Origin: Buddleja alternifolia
Lineage: Eukaryota; Streptophyta; Magnoliopsida; Lamiales; Scrophulariaceae
Direction: 5' to 3'
DNA length: 64,000 bases
NCBI GenBank assembly: GCA_019426215.1
Contig: CM033391.1
Span: 6,002,708 to 6,066,707, forward strand
Shown: positions 1-14,935 of the stretch, piece by piece
Layout of the letters: each line of letters begins with the position of its first letter
Numbering within the stretch: position 1 is the first letter of the stretch
The notes under the pieces: model-generated
Told to the model about the DNA's origin: nothing
What the model saw: only the letters and a program-made list of their open reading frames with translations
The model's database searches: none
Position numbers and translations under genes: made by a program

Positions 1-916
1 AGGGGAATTTTGCGTGGACGGACCTACAATTAAAAATAAATATGATGATAGTATGTAAAAACAAGAATAACAAGTAATAACTAAAACGAATACAACAATT
101 GAAGAAACTTATTAGAATATTCATAATACCTACTTGCATGTCAGGAATAAAAGGGGAATTTTGTACATTTTGAAAATGCCCAAACAAATGACCCGTTGTA
201 GAAACACCTAAAAATGCAAATCACAAAAAGTTAACTTATTTTACAATTCTGCGAAGAAAAGAAAATTATCTACACAAATATGAAATTTAAAAATAAACTA
301 CACAATGTAAAAATAGGAATAAACTACCTTGATGCACATCGTGAATTGTAGAACTCCCCAAACCACTTGAAAAAAAATCGTGATACTCACGAGTTCCCAA
401 CACATTTGATTGCGTCTGCGTATTTAAATCCGATACTGTGGGCTGAGTAAAATACGACATTAATTGGGATTGTGACTGCAGATTCAAATCGGGAACTGTG
501 GGCTGTGTGAAATACGACATAAATTGAGGTGGCGTTAACGACGTCACTTGGGTTAACAACGAGTTGTATTGACCCTGATGTTGGATTGGTTCTTTCTCGA
601 TATAAAGCTCGATCGTGTCCTGAACAATGTTAGGATCCAAGAAAAACCCTAAAGTCTCATTATCTTTGATCTCCATTGTGCTCTCCCCCATCACATTTCT
701 CTTTTTAAATTCAAACTTTATAATTACTTTTAATGAAAAATGATTCTGATCAGTTCTTGTTCTCGCATATAACTTCTCTAACAATTCAGCATATGTGATT
801 GTACAACGTATCCTCATGTTAGTGCTTGGACGAGTGCTATATCTAACTGAATTTGAGTCTTCAATAATTTGGCCATCCGTGTATACTAAAACGTCAACTG
901 TGTTCGCCTTTGACAT
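1..916 (-). CDS. MULE transposase (MudrA-type), N-terminal exons, partial
   Basis: The start codon is at 916 on the minus strand. Exon 1 is 328-916, exon 2 about 130-207, and exon 3 begins at 23 and leaves the window; each junction has GT-AG borders. The first roughly 115 residues form the PB1-like/MuDR N-terminal region found before the zinc-binding and DDE domains in plant MudrA proteins. It is followed by a Gln/Ser/Pro-rich linker with a repeated MSYFTQPTV segment. Unlike the copy at 34258-34749, exon 1 here has no premature stop (TTA against TAA). Whether the catalytic domain is intact cannot be seen. Confidence 0.7.
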
Positions 917-1930
917 TTTCTATATAATATCAAAATTCAAACCATAAATAAACACCAAATTTAAAATTATAGTCAAAAAATAAAATTATACCTACAAATT
1001 ATACATAACATTGAAAATTATATACCTACAAAATTAAAATTTATATATGCAAATTATACTTATATATTACAAATTAAACCTAAAAATTATAACTACTCAT
1101 TCGAAATTATACATACTATGTAAACCTAAACATTTGAAATTTCATTTGCGACTTATATGGAAATTTAAACCCTAACAATAAATTCGAAATTATACCTATG
1201 AAATTATACTTAAATTTCTACATAATAACAAACTAACACTTACATCAAAGTTCAAACCATAAATAAAACACTAAACATTGACATTATCCCTAAAGGTCAA
1301 AATTAAACCTATTAATTCAATAATTACACCAACATATTTAAGAATTATACTAAATAACTCAAAAATTATACATAACAAATCGAATTTATGCCTAAAAATT
1401 CAAATCTTCAACTCACATTACAATATCATTACAATAAAATAAACACAATATACAAACTCAAAATTTAGGAAAATTAAAAGTATAATACATATAATTACCT
1501 TAATTTCATGGTTGAAGAATAAGTTTTGAAGAAAAATTTGTGCATCCAACAATGGTGGTAAAAAGTAGAGAGAAGAGGAAGAGGAAGTTGAAGAGAAAGG
1601 AAAAGCAGAAGAGAAAGAAACTATTGGTGGAAGGAAATTATTATACTTCAGCCAAAAAAAAAAAATTAATGAAAGATAACATAACATATGTCGTCTCTTA
1701 TTAATTAAAAAAATAAATACCAAAAAGGCTGCAAAGTTGCAGCGTGAAATTACCAAAAAAAAAAAAATAAGTGAGAGACGACATATGCTATGTCGTCTCT
1801 CAATTAAAAAAAAAAAATTACACAAGAGATGACATACACTATTTTGTAACGTATTATTATCTAATTCCCCCCAATTTTTCAATATTTTCTGATTTTTCAT
1901 TTTTTTTAATATTATTAATTTAATTTTCCC
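1..1930 (-). mobile_element. MULE (Mutator-like) element, 5' part, runs off the left edge
   Basis: This stretch matches 33832-35930 almost base for base near the edge and more loosely further on, in the same orientation. The match stops abruptly at 1930 here and at 35930 there, so these are the element ends. Read on the minus strand the ends begin GGGAAAATTAAATT and GGAAAAATTAAATT. The segment holds the first exons of the transposase, an AT-rich leader, and a terminal zone with repeated AGACGACATA motifs (about 1675-1835). The other end lies outside the window, so the target-site duplication cannot be checked. The inner end lies about 130 bp from the CDC48 start codon. Confidence 0.75.
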
Positions 1931-2060
1931 ATCTACAATCACAACCCCTCTTTGTATCTCTATTCATTCTTTAGATTCCCAATTTACTGTTCCTTCTTTT
2001 CTTCTTCCAACGAAGAAACATCATCGTATTCTCCACTCCGATTCTCAGATCGCCGATAAC
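1931..2060 (+). promoter_or_regulatory. CDC48 5' leader / proximal promoter remnant
   Basis: These 130 bp between the MULE terminus and the CDC48 ATG are pyrimidine-rich (CT-rich tracts near 1955-2010), as is common in plant 5' leaders. No TATA box is evident. If transcription starts in or near this leader, the core promoter must use either this short stretch or MULE terminal DNA. The transcription start is inferred, not seen. Confidence 0.4.
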
Positions 2061-7343
<5,283 letters not shown>

Positions 7344-9654
7344 ATTTCAAGAAGTCCCGGGTTTTAATTTGCAGCAACTTACCAGTATTTCAATTTAAGC
7401 AAAGAAACGGGTGAATCACCCCTTTTGTTATGTTTCTTGAAGTTATTTATACGTTCGACTTTCAAGATTTGTGGGGTTGCTCGACTAACTTTAATATCTT
7501 TTGTTTCAGCTTAACACTGAAATTCTGTTTAATTAAGACTAATATGTTATTATCATATTCAATGGTTATGTTATGCAATGTGCCCACGATGTTGTTAGAG
7601 GCTATAATTCTGGGCCTATTCAGATCGAAATGCTTTTTAAGGGTGGATTTAATCCTCTTCTCATCTCATGGAAAAATATCTTTACCATATTTTCGGTTCT
7701 CGCTTTATTTAAGTGGTTTTGAGATTAGGGATATTGTAGCCCGGATTCAAGTATAAGTCGCTTGTAGGCTGTAGTAGCCTAATCACATGATAAGTATAAT
7801 TCATTTAATTTGTGAATTTTACTTGGGTTCGGTTGAATTGAGTTTGAATTTTCCCTAAAATTAAAATTCCATTATATATTTATATTAAAAAACTTTGGGT
7901 GTTATTACTAAGTTGTTCGTTTTTGGAAATTTGGAGCATATTGATACTAACAATTTGATTAATTGATTTTGCTCGACTATTGTATAATTGGTTATGAAAG
8001 AATTAATTATTGTAAAAATAGTTATCGTAAAAGTTAAAAATTTTGAATTTGTTTAAATGTGGTTTTGCATTGCAAAAAAGCTTAGTCGAGATACACAAAA
8101 GAGATAAAAACTAGTCCAATTAACATTTACAATCTAAATATAAATTTTATCTTCAACCGCGATGCGAATTTTGTCTTCTCAATGGCGAGACAAAATGAGG
8201 CGAAAGGTGGTTTGAGAAGATGCACCAGTAATTATTATTTTTCATTTGAGAGTTCAAAAGGAAAAATAAAAATTAATAAGAAGCATCAAAACGCGTGTTT
8301 CCAATTTATTTCCCCTCAGGATAATTACTATGACACAAATTGTTTATTTATGAAGGGAAGTATGATAGTAAATACAGCGGCAATCTTTTCGTTGTATTGT
8401 ACCTCTTCTCATGTTAAATTCGGTGGCGGCAATGGTAGTTGAAATCTTATGCATTCTTCAATGATAGAGGCTACATTAGATCTTCAAGTGGCTATAATAT
8501 ACGGAGTTTTGAAGTTTCAAATTTTCCTTATATTTATAAGTTATAACTATCAGCGTTTCATGAAATTTATACGAATTTTCACACAAATTATACGAGTGAT
8601 TTGGATCTTTAAGAATGACCCGACTTTGTACAAGATACATTTTACATGCAACCAAGTCTATCTCAATTTCAATTACATGCACAACGGTCTCGTTTTGCAA
8701 TAATAAACTCTATGAGAATCAATTATTATATAATCAATTATGCAATAATTGGGCACACTCACTCATAATAGAACTAAAATACACTGTATAAAAGTGAAAA
8801 TTGAAGACAATACATATTTCAAATGTGGGAAAACAAAAATAATCTTGTAGCTGATTTTGATCAAATGACAACTTCATTCCTCGTCATCAAAACTTGGCAA
8901 AATTGCATTTTTTATAGGGATTAAGCGTGAAGTCAGCACATTTAGTCGAGCAGATTAAAAATTATTGGATATTTGATCCGCTCCATTGGTTTGTGGACAA
9001 AATTGATCAAGCGGATATCATGTGACCTCATTAGTTATGTTAGTTTGTTTGAAAAAATTACGTGAAAAAATACTTGAGAACTTCAAAAAAAATATTTTCA
9101 CATGAGTTCTTCCTACCGTATATATGACATTTTTCCCTCTTTGACGCTTTTATGTGCCTTTTGTATGAGTTCTTCCCACCGTGTAGATGACATTTTTCCC
9201 TCTTTGAAGTTTTTACACACCTTTCACATTCACATAGTTATTCTCACTAAATCAGAGAGGAACTGAAAACCACACATGACCAATTCAATTTAAATATTAA
9301 CGGTGTAGACCAAAGATACATCATTTTAACCGTAAAACTAAATGTAGACGCAAAATACATGTACAAAGACACATAAATTGGGACCAAAAGTAATCTCACT
9401 CTACTCGATAAGACTTAATTACAAGTACAGTTTTACCACAAATTGTTAAAATCACACGCACACAAAAATACTCAAATGGAAATCAAAAGAAAAAAAAAAT
9501 GTTAAAAACTACAAATTCACTTCTTATATATAGTTTTCTAGGAGAAAACTATACTTATGGCAGAAATACATAAAAATAAAATAAAACTTAATTCTCTCCC
9601 AAAACTGCCCTTGGACAAACATATCAAAAATCATGTACAACACATCATTTATTT
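7344..9654. other. CDC48 3' UTR and intergenic DNA
   Basis: The first few hundred bases after the stop are probably CDC48 3' UTR. The remainder is AT-rich with no gene recognised. The open frames at 8182-8442 and 8449-8703 have no coding signature. The only ordered structure is a two-copy tandem repeat at 9104-9229. Confidence 0.6.
9104..9229. repeat. Tandem repeat, 2 x 63 bp
   Basis: Two adjacent units begin GAGTTCTTCC at 9104 and 9167 and share GACATTTTTCCCTCTTTGA. The units differ at several positions, so this is an old duplication. No function is evident. Confidence 0.7.
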
Positions 9655-9765
9655 TTGAATTACAACTTTTTTGTTTGTTTTAATAAGTGTATTCGAACAC
9701 TTAACCTCACACTTACTCGGGAGAGGCAATGCCATTTAACCAAATGGATATTGGCATGTACAAAT
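9655..9765 (-). mobile_element. tRNA-derived SINE fragment
   Basis: Read on the minus strand it shows a tRNA-like head with an A-box-like stretch (TTAAATGGCATTG region) followed by a B-box-like GTGTTCGAATAC, then a short poly-A-like end (poly-T on the plus strand near 9666-9680). Short, and no clear target duplication was found. Confidence 0.45.
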
Positions 9766-9808
9766 ACATCACTTGAAACCTTCAATATTCCACAACAATG
9801 GCGGCTAA

Positions 9809-10126
9809 TTATGGTTGTTTTGGCATATCTCTGCCGGAAAAGCATCTCAACGAGCCAAGTACATGATAATTCACGTCCCGGCTAGGGGCGGAGGAACGGC
9901 GGAGCCCTTTCGGCATGCAATTCTTCACTTCTCTCCGGCGAAATACCGATCGCTGCTTGTGATTCCAAAATGGTCTCATAGTTATAGTTTTGGAGGACAC
10001 TATTGGCAATGCAGTGGAGGGGGCACTTGGCAATATTGGATAGTGCCTGGCAATAGCTTCTTGTATAGGAGATAAAATGAGGAAGAGATAAATCAATGTG
10101 ATGCAAAGAGTAGTGGTAGTAGCCAT
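9809..10126 (-). CDS. Small secreted peptide precursor (putative)
   Basis: The 105-aa frame starts at 10126. An in-frame upstream ATG at 10228 would add 34 residues ahead of a typical signal peptide, so the inner start is preferred. Residues 1 to about 24 (MATTTTLCITLIYLFLILSP) form a clear signal peptide. The middle is Pro/Ser-rich. The C-terminus is basic with two cysteines: a KNCMPKG segment, then SSAPSR, then LGSLRC. This signal peptide / variable / conserved-tail layout is typical of plant peptide hormones, and the SAPSR core recalls the IDA/IDL and PIP families, but the match is not close enough to name it. A TATA-like CTATTTAAG lies about 70 bp upstream (10194-10202). It stands alone. 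An unannotated secreted protein of another kind is possible. Confidence 0.55.
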   Translation of the reverse strand: MATTTTLCITLIYLFLILSPIQEAIARHYPILPSAPSTALPIVSSKTITMRPFWNHKQRSVFRRREVKNCMPKGLRRSSAPSRDVNYHVLGSLRCFSGRDMPKQP

Positions 10127-10193
10127 TTGAGTTTTACTTTTGTGGGGAGTTTTTTGTGATATTGAGGGAAAGAGAAGAGGATGAATGGGGTAC

Positions 10194-10202
10194 TTAAATA
10201 GG
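10194..10202 (-). promoter_or_regulatory. TATA-like box for the small peptide gene
   Basis: CTATTTAAG on the minus strand lies about 70 bp before the ATG at 10126, a reasonable distance for a TATA box with a short leader. Confidence 0.35.
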
Positions 10203-10229
10203 TCCGTGAGGAAGCGGCAGATATGCATA

Positions 10230-13110
10230 CACTATTTGGATACGTAAATATTGCATTATGGATGTGTATAGATACATACGTACATTTGTATGTATAGCCC
10301 TCGTACATTAAATATGTAGTCCAATTCTTGTCTGATTTAACTATGGAATTTAAATGAGAGTTAGACAGAACGAAAGTTTTGAGATGTTTTTGTATTTTTA
10401 CGCCTTTTAAAGAATTGATTGAGTTTGAGAGTTGGTAGCGTCACATTATTATTATAAGCGAGTCAATATTTTTAGCAGAAAAGTATATTTTCTATAAATA
10501 TGAAATCTTATTCCGAAATGTTTTAAAGTGAAAACATAAACAATAAATTTGGTAAAGAAGAGTATATATTTGTAAAGACTAGGAGTTAAGCTCTTTGCAA
10601 ACTTAATCAGTCAAATGGAATCATATGATTTCATACTCTGTATATTTACAATCATATGTGTACAATGGACTCCAAATAAATAGAGTTATTTGTAGAGACT
10701 AGGGCTGAGCTCTTTGTTTGCATAACTAACAAGCCATTCTAAGGAAATCATATGATTAATTATATCTGGTATAATTATAATCATTTGTGTATAATAGACT
10801 CTAAATATTGAATAATATGAATAAATTTTTATTAAATTCGAAGTTTCTAAATTTAGAGAACTCCTAACTTGTAATCAATGCATTGATATTTACATGTAAT
10901 AAATGCATTGATACATACTTGTTAGTAATTTCTATATGAATTTTATTTTTTGGAATAAGAGAAAAAGGGTAAGTTGGAGATGAGTTGCTAGGGAGGTGAG
11001 GATGCTCGTGAGTTTCTATCAACGCACTAAAGTCAAAATAATTTGCATGGGACATTCCAATAAATCCAACATTTACCACAACCGATGATATTTTGTGGGT
11101 TGCCAGCTTCGAATATTGATGACCCGGATTGCTTCTAGCTACTTAATTGGCTTAACTTGAACTAGGACTACACAAACATCTACCCTTGCATTTTATACAA
11201 TTATCTGCTGAAATTTAATATTATATCTCCTATTTTACATTATATCTACGTATCAAATGTTTATGCATTTATGTTAAGTGTGTGTATATATATATATATA
11301 AGAAAAATTTTCTGCATTTAGTTTTTATTTGTATGGAAATATGATATAAAACACCAAATTCATGTCCGTCTTTCAAGAAGTTCTAGTCCATAATATTGAG
11401 TTTGGCCAAATTCACGTCAATCATAAATTTTCATGCTATTTGATAAAGGAATATCGAAGCGGATTACAACCATTTGACATGTACATAGCTAATAAAGTAA
11501 ATCTTAACCCTCATGTGCAATCTAACGACTCAAGGTTAGTGCCAAGTAGTAGGTAGTACCTCATCCTTCCTAATCATATAGCAAGTGAATTCACAACTAT
11601 TATGTGAGTGATGTACACTGCAGAGAAGAAGGGATGCACACTGTGTCGACCCGGCTCGCGCTGCAGTCCAATTTTTTTGAGCTCGAGTCAAGCTTTTCGA
11701 GCTCAAGTCTAATTATACATATTCGAAGGCTTGTGTGTCGGTAAATATATTTGCTCGAAAACAAGCTCGACTGCTTTTCTTCTATCTCGTCAAACTGGAG
11801 CTCAAACTTGAGCAGAGTAATTACGTCAAGCTCGGCTCGTTTGTGTTCCCTAAGACAACTTTTATAGCACTTTGTCATGTGATTATTTAAATAACTAAAC
11901 ACAATCTTAGGGAGTAACTTATATGTCCACCAAATAAATATTATACCAATTGTAATTTGATTAGTAGAGTGTGGTTCAACCCGTTTCTATGGACTAGAAC
12001 TTTGCAACTCTTAATTTCTCCAGAACCTATCTTCATGTACTATGCCACATGTCAAGCTCCAATACATTATAGACTTGCCCCCTCCATGGACTTTTGAAAG
12101 GAGATCATGCAATTTTGATCATCTTTGGAAAAGCAAGATTTGATGAAATTTAAAGAGGGTTGGAAAAAGGAGTGGCTCCAATGACCTAGTTTGGTGTATG
12201 ATAGTTATAGATGTAAGGTAATTATGGCAACTTTGAAAATGCAATGCAGAGAAGTTGCGTTGACATTTAATACAATATTGATAATGCATTGTAATGCAAC
12301 TAGAATAGTGGATGGCTAACATTAAGTCTAGTTATATAGCTGAAATTTAGTTTTTGAAGCCAAAGTTAAGCTTTCAATTATACCAAAATTTTAAATTATT
12401 TATATCACGCAACTTAATTTCACGTCCAAGTCTAGTCAATTTTGCGCCTTTTAAATAAGTTACTGGTGGGTTCGATTTCCTATTCCGATGTGAGGGCAGT
12501 GTTGGTGGATAATTTGTAAGTGACTTTTAGTCCCAAAGTCATGTCTAGTCCTTGATAGATGACCAAAACCGATTATATCCAAATTTTTGGGCACCAAAAA
12601 ATGAAAAGAGATACTTTTGGAAAAAGTATGTAATTTCGCCAAATATTTGAAACTCAGTCAGAAGATGTTTTAACCTATTGGTGATTCTAATTCTTTTGAC
12701 TAACATATATGGTAAAATCGTTATACTTATTAATTAGTCGAACATTGGATCACATGAAACGAGTTAAAACATGCATACATCCCTAATAAGAAATTCGGTG
12801 CCTAAAATTGAGACAAAGTTCTAACTGGAGTTGTTGAGAAGCAAGTAATTTTCATATATACAAACTAAAGTAATACAACAAAACTAAAAGAAATTCCACT
12901 ACTATGAAATTATGAATCACATGCAGGGTGAGTTTGACACAAGTTTTACGTAATTGATCATGACAGAAGATAGAATTTCAGGTTTGTCAAAACATATTCT
13001 GTAAAACAGAAAAATCCAAATGAGATCATAAAAAGGGCACCTAAAAATCATCAAAATAGCATTGAGACTCCAAACGAAAATTTTAACTTTTCAACTTTTG
13101 GACCAAACTC
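10230..13110. other. Intergenic DNA, no gene recognised
   Basis: AT-rich sequence with a short TA microsatellite (about 11287-11302). A GAGCTC/AAGCTT-rich patch at about 11640-11850 resembles the internal sequence of the non-autonomous hAT element at 13331-14242 in composition only. A SINE fragment lies near 12455-12560. No open frame here looks like a real gene. Confidence 0.6.
12455..12560 (+). mobile_element. SINE fragment (B-box and body)
   Basis: The stretch from GGTTCGATTTCC onward matches the part after the B box in the SINE at 57761-57969: both have GTGAGGGC(A/T)GTGTTGGTGG followed by an AATnTGTAAGT segment. The A-box half is missing or diverged. It is an old 5'-truncated copy of the same family. 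Confidence 0.5.
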
Positions 13111-13114
13111 AACC

Positions 13115-14454
13115 CACTACAAAAAGATAAAATATTAGTGATAAAATATCAAGTGATAATGTAAAAGTTGTTACTAATTGTAAATTTTTAGTGACAAGAA
13201 TTTTTGTTTTGTCAAACGAATATGTTTTACATGTTTTATAGTGACAAGATTTGTGTTGAAGATGTCACTCTTGATACTTAATGACAAGAAATATGTTGTC
13301 ATTATTGACAATTAGTGACATATCTTTAATTAGGTTTGTCAATTAAGCCGAGCGAGCTGAGACTGGTCAAGCTCACGCTCGACTTGATATTATGCGAGGT
13401 TTTATCGACAAGGCTTGAATTTGCACGAGCTTTTTATTTCAAAGCTTGGGCTCGGCTTGAAAATTAGTACGAGCTTCAAGCCGAGCCCGAGCTGGCCCAA
13501 ATTTGTTCTTTTTTGAAAGACTTTAATAAAGTAATCTGATATATAAATTAAAAAAATAACAATCTCAAAAACATAAAAAATAAACATCATCCATGTTATA
13601 ATGACAAATCATAACTAAAATATATCTTGAAAGATCTCATTTAATTGAAATATATGCTCCACACATTATTTAAGATTGAAAAATATTTTAACTAAATATA
13701 TGATAAACTTACTTACAAAAAAAATTGCTTTTGTCGTGAGTTGTGAGGAGCAATAAATGAAATACAATTTTTGAGGACAAAAGTTAGCAGACTTCCAATG
13801 TCAGTTAATGTGAATTGTCATATGTTTGTGTTGGATACGGTCCGGTAGGTTTAAATTGATAATTTTTTACTTTTTTAAATTCTTGAGTATAGTGTTTTAT
13901 TAGAAAATTTTAGAATTGAATGTTGATTGATTTTAAGGATTCTATTACTTAATTTTAAATCTTGATATTTTCTGTGCAATCTAGAATTATTTACAAAAAG
14001 TACTATATTTTATTTTTGTATATAATATATAAAACATATATATATATATATATATTTTCTTTTACGAATCCGAGCCCAATTCAAGCTGAGCTTAATCTCG
14101 CTCACGCTCGGCTTGAATTCAAATTCAAGCCTTATCCTTGGGCTCTAGCTCGGCTTGGGCCCGACTTGTATAAAGCTCGGCTTGAAAATTATCAAGCCGA
14201 GCTTACGAGCTTCGAGCCGGCTTGAGCTTATTGACAGTCCTATTTTTAATGATAACTTAGTGACAACAATTATGATTGTCACTCCATATGTGTTGTCACT
14301 AATTGTCAATAGTAACAAATTAAAAAAAAAACTCTTGCACTAAAAATTCTTTTTGTGACAAACCAAAAATTATTGTCACTCATTATATATATTTAATGAC
14401 AATTTTAATATTGGCACTTCTATTTTATCACTACCATTGCTTTTTCTTGTAGTG
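13115..14454. mobile_element. CACTA-type MITE with nested hAT insertion
   Basis: It begins CACTACAAAAAG and ends CTTGTAGTG, the terminal inverted repeats of CACTA (En/Spm) elements. Exact 3-bp target duplications ACC lie at 13112-13114 and 14455-14457. Subterminal GTGACAA/TTGTCAC motifs recur many times in both orientations, as expected for transposase-binding repeats of this superfamily. No transposase is encoded. A 912-bp hAT-like element interrupts it at 13331-14242. Without that insertion and its duplication it is 420 bp, close to the 428-bp sibling at 46955-47382. Confidence 0.85.
13331..14242. mobile_element. Non-autonomous hAT-like element nested in the CACTA MITE
   Basis: The ends are TAGGTTTGTCAATTAAGC and, inverted, TAGGACTGTCAATAAGCTC, an imperfect TIR. 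Eight-base flanks TCTTTAAT (13323-13330) and TTTTTAAT (14243-14250) differ at one position and match the 8-bp target duplication of hAT elements. The subterminal regions are rich in AGCTCGGCTTGA-type motifs. The interior is AT-rich with a TA microsatellite near 14037-14055. There is no coding capacity. Confidence 0.75.
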
Positions 14455-14898
14455 ACCTCATTTTATTATTCACATCATAATTTTTTTTCTCTCACAAAAC
14501 CACATCATAATTCATACCGACCCACGTATACCACCATTGTCATGTATTAGTGCGTATTACATGAAATGCTACACAATTGCGTGACAAAATGATTTGAATT
14601 GATCTGATTAGTGTACCCTGAAAAGAGTGATCCATTTTTAGAAGTGTATCACATATGATTAAGTTTGACCAAATCAAATTTGGATATTAACGTTCCATAC
14701 TACCACTTGCTTTCGCCCCTAATTAACCAAACAATTAAAAGTCCAAAACAAAACTAAAAGAAATTAAAGAAAATAAAAAATAAAAAAAAGAGAGGAAATA
14801 AATAGTTAGATAAAATGAGAGGGTAACCAAATGAAAATATTGGCCATAATAGGGGCATATTTGCAAATAAACATTAATATCTTTCCACAATCATATGA

Positions 14899-14908
14899 AC
14901 GCATATAA
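14899..14908 (+). promoter_or_regulatory. TATA-like box of the DnaJ zinc-finger gene
   Basis: ATATAAAC sits about 33 bp before the ATG at 14936. This is the right motif, but it would leave almost no 5' leader, so the true start may lie elsewhere. Confidence 0.3.
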
Positions 14909-14935
14909 ACCCCACAAAAAAGGTTCATAAATGAA

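Noticed and set aside
1418..1942. 174-codon open frame on the minus strand
   Set aside because: It lies in the AT-rich MULE terminus, is rich in Phe/Leu/Ile runs from poly-A/T tracts, and has no conserved domain.
8182..8442. 86-codon open frame
   Set aside because: No domain, no splice context and ordinary intergenic composition.
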